Shown here piece by piece: positions 30,960 to 40,804 of a stretch of 64,000 nucleotides of DNA. The notes beneath the pieces are model-generated. The model searched no databases. It saw only the letters and a program-made list of their open reading frames with translations, and was not told the DNA's origin. The number at the start of each line of letters is the position of its first letter. The stretch's first letter is position 1. Position numbers and translations under genes: made by a program. The stretch comes from Tremella fuciformis (taxonomy: Eukaryota > Basidiomycota > Tremellomycetes > Tremellales > Tremellaceae): the NCBI GenBank assembly GCA_032768795.1, contig CP136490.1, positions 5,518,001-5,582,000 of the forward strand, written 5' to 3'.

Positions 30960-31347
30960 GCTCCCTCTCCTCTAACAAGCTGGCGTCTACTGGCGTTGAG
31001 AGAATCTTCCAACAGTCGCTGGACCAAATTCGCGGACCTCCACTCGTCCACGTGACCACCGGCTCGCCTGCCTATATAGACCCTGCCCAGCCCCGTTTGC
31101 TCTTCTTCTTTGATCAAAACTTCTTGGACTCCCTTGCCATGCTGTTACCGACGCATACTCCGTCCTCGTCGGGCAGTGCTGTGGGAGGATCACTAGACGG
31201 ACGGATTAATGCCTCGGATTCATTAGGAAACTTGGTCCTGCCTAGCGAAAATGGGGGATTGGGTGCTGAGAATCACGATACAGATACGGATGCTTCTGCG
31301 GTATCTTCGAGAGGGGAGAGATGCATCTTTGCTATGCAGCGCATTTG
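30960..31347. promoter_or_regulatory. divergent promoter region of the methyltransferase and KEX1 genes
   Basis: This stretch lies between a minus-strand start codon (30959) and the KEX1 region. No gene is recognised within it. A short frame at 31348-31500 begins with a signal-peptide-like MLTVVLGPLILVASMATCSA and may be an upstream exon of KEX1. Confidence 0.35.
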
Positions 31348-31620
31348 ATGCTGACCGTCGTGCTCGGCCCTCTCATACTCGTCGCCAGCATGGCTACCTG
31401 CTCTGCTGAGGAGTTTCGCTCTGAAGACGGAGCTCAGGGCGGCCACGTGGCGCGGATGCACCTGGGATCAGCTGAGCATGTCCAGCGCGTCGCTATGTAG
31501 GAAAGAAGGTTGTACAGACAAGCTCTCGGTTGCATTCTCTCCCCATTCCTCTCCTCTCGTCCTCTTGCAGCTGCCAGCGCCGACAGGAGCTGGTCTCCTA
31601 CCCATCTGCATCGCGCTGTC

Positions 31621-34213
31621 ATGTCCGCGACACCTCACGATGCTCGGGCGCGTATCCACCCCCTGCGCCCTAGGGAACCCGAGCCCGCATCGTCCAGCTC
31701 GCACTCGGCTGCACATCTCACCGAGAGGGGAGATGTAGGAGGTTCCACATCACAGACCACGACTCGCAGCGCTCTCAAGCGCCAAAAAGGAGGTAAGCCC
31801 ACCGACGTGCTCTCCATCAGTCCGGCTGAGTCTCATAGATCTTCCCACAGCAGCCGACCTCTTCGTGCCCTCGCTACCAGGTCTACCGGATCTTGTGTCG
31901 CATCCTTCGTGCGCATCTGCAGACTGCGCATGTCTACGGACTCACGTTGCAGGCATCCCCTCACTCTCTACGCAGGCGAACTCCCCTCGTATCCTGGAGA
32001 AGGCAATGGTGGGGGCGAGGGAGATACCGGCAAAGATGCACAGATCTTGTGAGCTGATCTCCACTGGGGCCGGTCGTGGCTCACTGCGCAGCTTCATGAT
32101 GGTCAAGGCCCGTCGGTCTGCTGGGAAGCAGCGAGTCATCTTCTGGTTCAACGTCAGCTAGGATCAAATACACATTCCGTGGCTGACTGGCTAGGGCGGA
32201 CCGGGCTGTTCCTCTTTTGACGGGTCCTTGATGGAAGTCGGCCCGTTTCGAACAGTCCCAGCGAGCCAGACGACTTCAGGCAAGGTCGAGCTCAAGCTTG
32301 TCGAGGGAGGATGGGAGGAATATGCCACCATCGTCTTTGGTCAGCTTGCAGTGTGCCCTTTGTGAGCAGAGCTGACGGAGAAGTTGACCAACCACCTGGC
32401 ACGGGGTATTCGTTCATACCCACCAACAACTACCTCCACGAGCTGCATCAAGTAGGCTATGATTGGTCTCAAGGCTACTCATCTGACACGCAGGGCTCCG
32501 CACATCTCATCCACTTCTTGCAAAACTTCTATCACATCTTCCCCGATCTTTCCGGTGTAGATGTGAGTGGGCCCGGCAATTGTACGGACCGAAGCTGAGC
32601 GGCAGACCTACCTTGCTGGCGAGTCATACGCTGGTCAATACATCCCGTACTTCGGTGAGGATATATTCGGCTATGGGCCAAGGTGCTGATTGTCACAGCC
32701 GACGCCCTCCTCAAGACCACCTTGTTGCCTAACTTCAATTTGAGAGGTATTGCCATAGGGAATGGCTGGATTGATCCGAAGCGGCAATATAGAGGATACC
32801 TAGAATTCGCGTACGAGAAAGGCTTGATCAAGCCGGGAACATCAGTATGCCTGTCTTCTGCTGCACGTATATCAAGACCATGCTGATTCGCAGGAAGCGG
32901 ATGCTCTCGACAAAGCGATGGAGCAATGCCAAAAGACCATTGACCAATATGACGACGATGCAACGACTCCCATCAATCTGGACCACTGCGGAGAGGTCAT
33001 GGACAAGGTGTCCGAGCCATACCAGCAGGAGATTAACGGGAAGAAACAGTGCATGAATGTGTACGACGTTCGCCTAGTAGACGACTGGCCCGCATGCGGG
33101 ATGAACTGGCCGCCAGATCTGCCCGATGTATACAGCTTTCTCCGGGTGAGCCTGATGTTTCAACTCATCAACGTACCTTGTTGACTTGTCCAGAGGTCCG
33201 ATGTCGTCTCTGCCCTGCATGCGGGAATCAAAGACTCAGCATGGGTAGAATGCAGCAACCGAGTATCATCCGAGCTCAACAATCGGGATTCTTTCGCTTC
33301 GGTACAATATATCCCGGGTATATTGGAGAAGGGTGTGCAAGTTCTGATGTTTGCCGGGGCGGACGACCTCATCTGCAATTACAAGGGCATCGAGCTCATG
33401 TGTGACGCAATGACCTGGAACGGTGTGACTGGCTGGGACGTGAGTTGCCTGTTTATGACAAGTCCAGGCTGATCCGCAGGATGCGTTGACAGACAATTGG
33501 TATATGAACGATACTCAAGTCGGAACATGGCGCACATCTCGCAACATGACCTATGCCAAGGTCTTCGAGTCGTCGCATATGGTGCCTTAATCCTCTTCAA
33601 GGGGTCGTGTTTGTGGGTCTGACCTCAGGTCGGCTTCGATCAGCCATTCGTGACAAATGACATGATCTTACGGTTCATGGACGTAGATTTTTCTGAGTTG
33701 CCTGGTATCGCCGCCACGACGCCAAGTCGGATAGGCGGTGACTCGCGATTGATCATAGGACTAGCTGGTGCCAGCGCTGGCGGTCTACCACTGCTCAAAG
33801 GCGGCTCGACCGATTGGGAGTGTAAGTGGACCCCCTGGCAATTGGTTGCAATTCAGATCTGACGGACAGCCTGGTACAACATTGCGTCCGCTCTGATGAT
33901 CCTGGTGATTCTGATCGCCATCGTTGGAGCATACTTCTTCTTCCGGCGATCAGCTCGGATACGACGGATGAAGGGTGGGGCGCTGAACTTGCGGGACGTG
34001 GACGATGCAGCCGAACGTGTACCACTAGGTGCCGAGCGAGTCGATCTGGACGACGTGGAGCGCGCAGAAGCATACGAATTGAACGAGCAGCGACAACGGC
34101 GTAGTAAAGGGAAGGGCAGGATGGTTGCTTCCGACTGTCACGAAGATGGTGAACAGACCGGAGGAAAGGCTGTGTTTGCCATTGAGGACGAGGAGGATGA
34201 TAGGGATCGGTAG
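31621..34213 (+). CDS. KEX1: pheromone-processing carboxypeptidase KEX1
   Basis: Kex1 is a Golgi serine carboxypeptidase (S10 family) that trims basic residues from pro-pheromones after Kex2 cleavage. The peptide follows the family order: [67 protein letters not shown] (catalytic Ser), [24 protein letters not shown] (catalytic Asp) and SSHMVGFDQP (catalytic His). A transmembrane segment, [18 protein letters not shown], follows, then an acidic cytosolic tail. At least ten introns are needed. One (32340-32383) ends in AAG, and two use GTCAGC donors. The N-terminus is unsettled: the in-frame start at 31621 gives a hydrophilic leader without a signal peptide, so an upstream exon, possibly at 31348, probably supplies it. 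Confidence 0.88.
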
Positions 34214-35719
34214 ATAGTGTAGCGGAGTGGCAATGAGGACTTTGTGTACTTGCATTTGCATCGTTGTCAAGCCCGTCAAATCACATGCGAGATCACAAGC
34301 CATTCCACGGAGCAATGTCTGGCCACCTCAAGTAGGCCAAAGCAGCCTTGAGATCGCTTTCGATGCTTGGACATGTGCATCCTTCTTGTGTCAGCTAAAC
34401 CTCGACTCCTCGAATGGCCAAGCAAATGGCCGGCTGTCCATTTATGAATGTCGAGGCTCGACGCACGGATCACGCAGTCAAAACGAAATTGCGATGTCAG
34501 CCGTACGTGCATGGTGTGCAACTCTAAATACAGCTGAGTGCACACTTATGATGACAGCCATTGTGTGAGTAACAGAATCCTAGACAATACGTGGGACGAG
34601 CGAGACTAAGACCGTGACTAAATGTACTGTATAGTCGTTGACGTGGCCAGACGTCAGTCGCGAGGAGAACGAAGGTTTCGGTAAAGATCGACTTGCCGCA
34701 CACTTCCGTATCCCGCATGATTGTCAGAGCGCATTGTCGACCCAAGCAGTCGAAGATGAAGCCGCTGGTCGCACATAGCACTGCGACCAACCTGGAGAAG
34801 GCGGTCGCAACGAGTCTGTCCCGATTGGGCTGCGTGGCTCTCTGAGGCTGTTGTGAAATGGGTAAGGTCTTCTCTTGCCATTTTGTGCGTCAGGTCACTG
34901 GCGGAGCCCGGATTGATTGCGGACGTTCGGACGCTTTGTAGCTCAAGATCTTCTCGAGACCGGTACGTATCATACTGTCTGTCTGCGGGTCTAGCGGGGG
35001 GACGCCGAGCCCTCTGCCAGCGGAAGCGGAGGGTCTGGCCCGGGTGTCTAGCCGCGCGACAGTCGTGCTGGACATCGGGTCGCATATGACAGCGGGCACG
35101 CTTTTCTTATGCGCATGACCGTGGCGATATGTGTGCGAGTGATGACTCGGCATGTGTGATTTCCTCGTCGCGGTGGTTTTGTAAGCTTGCAGAGCAGTGA
35201 TGCTGGTGACGAGATCTCGCGACTTGTGTTGCCGCTACATACAAATTCTCATACCTAGAGCACAGAGACATGCTAGCGGTGCACAAAGGATAGCAACTGA
35301 GTTGTCGTGTATCATTCACGCAGTCTGAGTAACAATGACGAGCTCGCGCTTCGTGACAGGTCAAAGGGCTGGGCCTACGAATCCTCCCAGCCTAGTGGCG
35401 CAATAGATCATTTTCTGTGCCACAGCCTGAAATTGAGGCTGCAGGTCGGTTTGACACATGGCGCGGCCTTCTGCATGTCTGCTTCTTGCCATAATCGTAA
35501 CGACAGTCATTAGATGCGCAAGCCAAAGGGCTGCCCAGAGCTGACATTCGCGCGCAACTCGTCGGTGTGGTGAGAACGCTCAGTCATTTCGGAAGGCGTC
35601 TGAAGGTGGAAGTCCTGGAGCTGTACATACGATAAGTGACAAACTGCCCTCGACCTCGGCAGATGTCACCGAGGCATGTATACATGACAGAAATTATGGC
35701 CAATCCGAGCAAGATAGAA
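34214..35719. other. no gene recognised
   Basis: About 1.5 kb downstream of KEX1 with only short overlapping frames on both strands. The longest (minus strand near 34654-35085) is Arg/Asp/Ser-rich and resembles nothing known. It starts the second accessory stretch of the window. Confidence 0.4.
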
Positions 35720-36352
35720 CTAAGCACTCTCATTGCTTCGCGCGCCGTCGGCACGGCGAGCCCCTCTGATCCGTTCTAACAATCCCCAAGGTATGTTCCC
35801 ACAATAGTCCTCCCAGAAGTCGGGGTCGATCAAGCACGGTGTTGCGCCGCTGCCTCCCGCACCTGGCTCTCCGTAAAAGTCTTTGTAGTCTTCCCCATCC
35901 GCGCTTCGGTAGAAACCTCCGTCGTCGTGGGTGTCATCGACGATCCACGAAACATTCAGCTCTTGTTCCCTGTCTTGGATCTTTGCCTGAAGGATTGAGT
36001 AATGATTTGTGTGCGAAGGATCATCAGGGTACATCGTTTGATAATAAAGAGCTCGCGAACAGTCATTGATTCTCATTGATCGCAGGTGAGCAACGTCGTT
36101 GGACTTGTCAAATCTCTGTCTTTCCTCCGGGGAGGGCAAGGGGTAGCCTTTCAATATGGAGGGGTCGATGTCCCTGTAGCTAGTCCTGGATTCTGCGCAT
36201 TCCTCAGTCGAGTTGTCGGCGTTGAAAAGTGACAATGCCAATGTCCGAAACTCTTCCGGGAGATCCGGAGGAATGTCTGGAGGGCTGGCAAGGAGACCAG
36301 TTGCGTCGTCTGACGTGAACGTACAGTCAGGTTCGCTGCTGTTTGATTGCAT
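35720..36352 (-). CDS. orphan acidic protein, 210 aa, single exon
   Basis: I do not recognise this protein. The frame begins at the ATG at 36352. It is acidic, with LPEEFRTLALSLFNADN, PSPEERQRFDKSNDVAHLRSMRIN and a Tyr/Asp-rich C-terminal half (VSWIVDDTHDDGGFYRSADG, EDYKDFYGEPGAGGSGA, FWEDYCGNIPWGLLERIRG). No signal peptide or membrane segment is present. Aromatic residues and low repetition favour a real coding region. Confidence 0.5.
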   Translation of the reverse strand: MQSNSSEPDCTFTSDDATGLLASPPDIPPDLPEEFRTLALSLFNADNSTEECAESRTSYRDIDPSILKGYPLPSPEERQRFDKSNDVAHLRSMRINDCSRALYYQTMYPDDPSHTNHYSILQAKIQDREQELNVSWIVDDTHDDGGFYRSADGEDYKDFYGEPGAGGSGATPCLIDPDFWEDYCGNIPWGLLERIRGARRADGARSNESA

Positions 36353-37246
36353 GGAGCCTTGGTAGACTGCTGGTCGAGAATGATCTGGGTTGCCACCGGT
36401 GTTCCCTGCCCAAGTGGGCCTCCTTGACTATATAAAGGGAGATTTTCACATTCACTTGATGCATGGGTCGAAACTAAGTGTGCACTCCCTTGGAGCCGAC
36501 TGACAAGAGCCTTCTTACTGATCGGAATGGTGGAAAGTGGGGGACCCAGTTGGATCACCTCGAACAAATTGGGGTAGAGGGGGAGGGAAGAGCGTCAGCT
36601 TTGGGAAAGTGGGGAAGCGAGAAGGTGGGGAAAGAGAAGGGCAAGACACATTTTGAAAGGTTCAACTGGCTGATGTGTGTGCCGTTTCACGCCTCGCGCA
36701 GATAATGCCCATGTTACCGCTGCCTGTAAGGTGGCAGTCTCATGTGAGTTGACAAGACACTCAGCTTGGCTTGTGGTGCTGACCATGAGCAGACACATGA
36801 TGGTCACGCACACATCCACCGGAGCCTCTCGTAATCCCTGCTTAAAAGGCGACGTCTGCTTCCCTTTCTGCCTCACAGTCATCTATCTTGATAGACGTAT
36901 TACCGCCGGGTGACATTTCCTGTATTGCCTTCGGCTTCGGCTGATGCAGTGGGGGAAAGGACCGCCGCTAGCCACGCCAAACCAGTGGCAATAGTACAGA
37001 CATGAATCATGCCCTTTTGGGGTTTGTATCATGCCTCTGTGAGCGTACAGTACGTACAGAGGAAATCAGGGGGACAAGGTTGCATGCAAAGGAATATAAG
37101 AAGCGACATGGGCATGCGGACAAGCTTGCGCACGGAGTTGAAGCGGACCTTAAACTACACGCTTGACTTAAGGTTCTTTGCTGTCGGAAGTAGATCAAGG
37201 TGAGAGACAGGTCGAAATGACCACCGAAGGAGAGTCTCCCCTTATG
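36353..37246. other. no gene recognised
   Basis: This gap between two minus-strand orphan genes holds only short frames. A purine-rich stretch near 36570-36660 (GGGGGAGGGAAGAG and similar) is the only visible feature. Confidence 0.35.
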
Positions 37247-37956
37247 TCACCAAGATGGAGCTGTTCCATAGCCAGAATCCGCTGAATGCTGTGTATCACG
37301 GTCGCGGGGATGAATCACCGCGTGGAAAGTCGCATGCGGAACGTGCCTTTCTCTGGACGCGTGAGGCAGTGGTCCCTGACGAGTCCGAATTCCCGGAAAC
37401 CAGCCCCGTGTGCGACTGTTGTACCACTCCCAGCCGGTTTGGATATGATTGTGATCCGAGATAGGGCGAGAATGGGTCCATTGTCTTGACTCTGGAGCGA
37501 AAGGAGGCTGCCATTCGTCTCTCGACATGTACGAGTGCTCCCGTGGTGCCAAGCCTTGACTTGATCCTCGACCACGGTGCGCCGACTGCTGGGTACGTCG
37601 TGCTGATACGAAACCTGTCGAGGGCTCGGCATTCAGGTCCGCATAGCTGAAGCCGCGCTGCTGGATAAGGTCCTGCAAGAACTGGATGGCGTCCTCTCGA
37701 TCCTCCTCCTCCCGGGTAGTTATAATTTCCAGGTCGTCACACTGCCGAATCGACCTGTTAAGGTATCTCGCATACGCCAGGTCCTCCTGACGGGAGTAAT
37801 GACGCAGTGGTGGGGCGCTGTTGGAGTTTCTGACCAACAGGGAGGGTCCGCGCGTTGCCTCTCTTCCCTGGGCAGAAGTTTGCCGGACCGGCCATGGACT
37901 GTGTGAAACGCTACGGAACTCATGACGCCGCCCGGGGGGTTGCTGTAAGGGCCACA
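37247..37956 (-). CDS. orphan Arg/His/Ser-rich protein, about 236 aa
   Basis: I do not recognise this protein. ATG 37956 gives 236 aa; the frame stays open upstream to about 38152 but has no ATG there, so an upstream exon is possible. A helical stretch RQEDLAYARYLNRSIRQCDDLEI and EEEDREDAIQFLQDLIQQRGFSYADL lies near the middle. The C-terminal half is basic and low-complexity, with HASRERHVPHATFHAVIHPRD and GYGTAPSW at the end. No membrane segment is seen. Confidence 0.4.
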
Positions 37957-39086
37957 TGTCGTCTTTGAAAAGGGCAACAGGCGCAGACGGGAACCAGTGA
38001 CCAGCTATAATGAGGAGTCGATGACAAGATGGTGCTTGCGGCTCACGCAAAAGATCGAGAGGAGCTGCTTCGCCCTGGGGACGAAGGCGTACACAGAGAC
38101 CGAAGGGTGGGCATCGTGCTCCCTTGTGCTTGTGAAACTCGTTGCTTCCCACCTCTACTGGCTAAAGAACGCTAACATCTTCGGAAGGCCGAGCTTCTAC
38201 TCTTTGTGGGTCGTACAACACCCCTTGATAAGACAGCCGCTTGAATAGCATCGATAAGAAAGGTGAGGTTCGGCGTCTCCTCTCGCATTCGAATCAGAGT
38301 ATATTGACCTCCAAGCAGCTCCTGGCGGGCGCTCAGGGCTGTATGTGACAAATGGAGGGGAAGATCCAGAACAGGCTATGGTCTGGTACTCGATATCGCG
38401 TTAATGCCTGCAGGCTGTGATCATTTGCCTTTTGACTGCGACTCAACTTCTTGTGAACGAAGACCTGAGCAATTTGGCAGTACGAGCTGTACGAGTAGCT
38501 CGCAAATGGTGGACAGGAAGCCGTCTCTACTGGGGCGAAGTCACCAAGCCGTCAGCTTGTCGGCGATCGAAAAAGGAAGCATCGCCCCCCACGTTGAAGC
38601 GCGACACCGAAGTCCTGAGAAGAAGCGGCCCTCGCCCTGGCGTTCACTCGAGGGATTCTCTGGAGTGCTTGTGCGTGTTTCGCCCACAAAAGCCGGTATT
38701 TTGGCCACTCTCTGCTGGGTGTGCAGGTCATGTGCATTCGTGGGAGCGTTCATCGGCCTTACGTTTTTTGAGTGAAAATAAAATGGTCTGCCAATCGCTA
38801 GGCCGCGGTGGCCAATTTTGAGATCTTGCACACTCATGGACGATGAAACGTTGCCATGATGAGGATCCCTCCTTGTCATCGTGACCCTTGCTCCGAGCTG
38901 GAGCGACGATCAAACATGGCTATATGACATCACTTCACTCTACAGACATGACTATGTGAACTCCAGGTCATCAGTTCGTGGAAGGACCGTGCGCCTAGAG
39001 CAGCCAAAGTGTTGCGAAACGATTCCCGTAGTTATACGCAATGCACTAAATCTATGGGAGAGGCAGATTAAAGTTGCGCTGCTGTT

Positions 39087-40325
39087 TCAACGACGACCCC
39101 CAGATGAATGCTGCTGCCGACGGCCGGTGAATAATAGCTCGTCGGCCTCGCTCTTTACAGTGCCAGGGGTGTCCTGAGAACCGCGTGTCCTTATAGGTAA
39201 GGGGCCCCTGGTCCAGGTCGCCGTAGGCTCCCTAGGCGATCGGAGTCCAGCATAAGCGTCAAGCACAGACTTTTGGTCGTCGGGTTCGTCAAGCCAGCGC
39301 TGAGTGGTGATGCTAGGCATCCGGGTCTGAGCCGAAACATGGGGCGATCTGACTCGCGCAACAGATCGGTTTCGATGAAGACTTTGATATTGGGGTTGGG
39401 CGGGCTGAACCGCATTATGTGGTCTGGGCGAGCTCGTTGAACCGGATTGTCGAACGGACGGATCTCGCCGCTCGTCTTTGCGTGTGATGTGGGTCGGGCT
39501 TGGGGCGCGGGTGGGCATCCGATCGTAGCGCTTCGTATGATGACTATGCTGACGATGACGGGTTGGCGGAGATGCAATACGCTGACGAGTTGAGCTCGCT
39601 GAATCAGACTCGTAGGCGGACGAGTCTCGCCGTTCGTATTTAAGAGTGGAGGAGGTCCGATCAGATCGGTCAGGATGATCACTATCCTTTCGAGGTCGGG
39701 TTGCCCAAGGTTCAGTTTGTTGACGGGGCGGGCTCGTTAGAGCAGACGGGCGAGTACGCGGCTGCTCATTGGCGCGAGCTGCAGGCCTGCGACTGTGAGT
39801 GGGGACTTGACTGTTGTCGGAATTGGGTGTCCCTTCCGAGCCTTCCGTCTGCGATGCCCATCTGGCCTCAAGCTCCTCTTCTTCGGCATGCTTCCAATGG
39901 TTCCGTCGCTGGATCCATCTGTCGTCCCAAGAAGTGTACGACATGGGCTGCGACATAACGATATCCAAAAGCCATTCGCATCTCGCTGCTATCGTCGAAT
40001 CCCACTCGGTAGGCGTAGCTCGCGGCTCGTCCCGGCTCTTGTTCACCGCCTTCCGCCGCCCCGCTAGGTCGCAAATCTCCCGCCATAGTGAATTGGCATG
40101 GTAAAACCTGACGTCCGCGTTGTAGCGGTCTCTTCTCGTATATAGACGTTGCTGCGCCTTTGGCTTGAGAGGTTTACCATCTGAATCGCTTTCCTCGGCG
40201 GGCTCCGTCGGCTTGGCTGTACGCCTCTTCTGGGTTTCGGAGCCCAGGACACTGGGTCTCGCATCGATGTACTCGGCATCTGTCGGCAGTTCACTGGCGT
40301 CATCCATGGTCAGGTTTTGAGCCAC
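39087..40325 (-). CDS. orphan basic protein with internal repeats, 412 aa
   Basis: I do not recognise this protein. A single exon runs from ATG 40325 (a second ATG lies seven codons in). Residues 50-155 look folded: QQRLYTRRDRYNADVRFYHANSLWREICDLAGRRKAV, then IAARCEWLLDIVMSQPMSYTSWDDRWIQRRNHWKHAEEEE. The remainder is Arg/Ser/Pro-rich and probably disordered. It has diverged internal repeats, for example KYERRDSSAYESDSASSTRQ against RKDERRDPSVRQSGSTSSPR, spaced about 55 residues apart. It may bind nucleic acid, but that rests only on composition. Confidence 0.55.
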   Translation of the reverse strand: MAQNLTMDDASELPTDAEYIDARPSVLGSETQKRRTAKPTEPAEESDSDGKPLKPKAQQRLYTRRDRYNADVRFYHANSLWREICDLAGRRKAVNKSRDEPRATPTEWDSTIAARCEWLLDIVMSQPMSYTSWDDRWIQRRNHWKHAEEEELEARWASQTEGSEGTPNSDNSQVPTHSRRPAARANEQPRTRPSALTSPPRQQTEPWATRPRKDSDHPDRSDRTSSTLKYERRDSSAYESDSASSTRQRIASPPTRHRQHSHHTKRYDRMPTRAPSPTHITRKDERRDPSVRQSGSTSSPRPHNAVQPAQPQYQSLHRNRSVARVRSPHVSAQTRMPSITTQRWLDEPDDQKSVLDAYAGLRSPREPTATWTRGPLPIRTRGSQDTPGTVKSEADELLFTGRRQQHSSGGRR

Positions 40326-40804
40326 TGGCTGAACAATGGTCAGAGATGGTTTCCCTCACACATCCGACCGGTCTGCTATATACTCAAACACGCTCCATGA
40401 GCTCAAAGGATCGCAGGGTTCGTGGCCTTCCATGGCCGAGTTTGACGTCTTGAAGATGCCAATGCTTCCTTTACGCATCTATGAACTTGCACAGGGACAC
40501 GCAGATTGTATCGCACATTGTGGTGACGAATTGGCGAAAGCCGTCGACGCTCTCATTTGACCATGATCGGTGATTTCGGATTGCCCAAGCACTGCACAGT
40601 CGAACCCATGGTCTGCTGGGAGAAGCGACAGTCAGGAGGGTGGTCGGAGTACACGGAGACTAAGAAGAGACCGACACCCAGGTCGGCGGCGATGACGTGA
40701 AGATATGCTACCACCTTTCGAGCATCAGTGTCTAGACTTCACTAGGCTCAGTGTCGTCCCAGCTGAGCAGGGTGTTGTGCATTCCCAGTGGCATCGACGA
40801 GACC
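40326..40804. other. no gene recognised
   Basis: This gap between an orphan gene start (40325 minus) and the stop of the folate gene (40805) contains no recognisable feature. Confidence 0.35.

Noticed and set aside
31190..31340. Small coding frame upstream of KEX1 (LPTHTPSSSGSAVGGSL...)
   Set aside because: Ser/Gly-rich with no start context or continuation; regarded as promoter DNA.
37255..37464. Plus-strand frame overlapping the orphan at 37247-37956
   Set aside because: It is the mirror of the longer minus-strand frame, which extends much further without stops.
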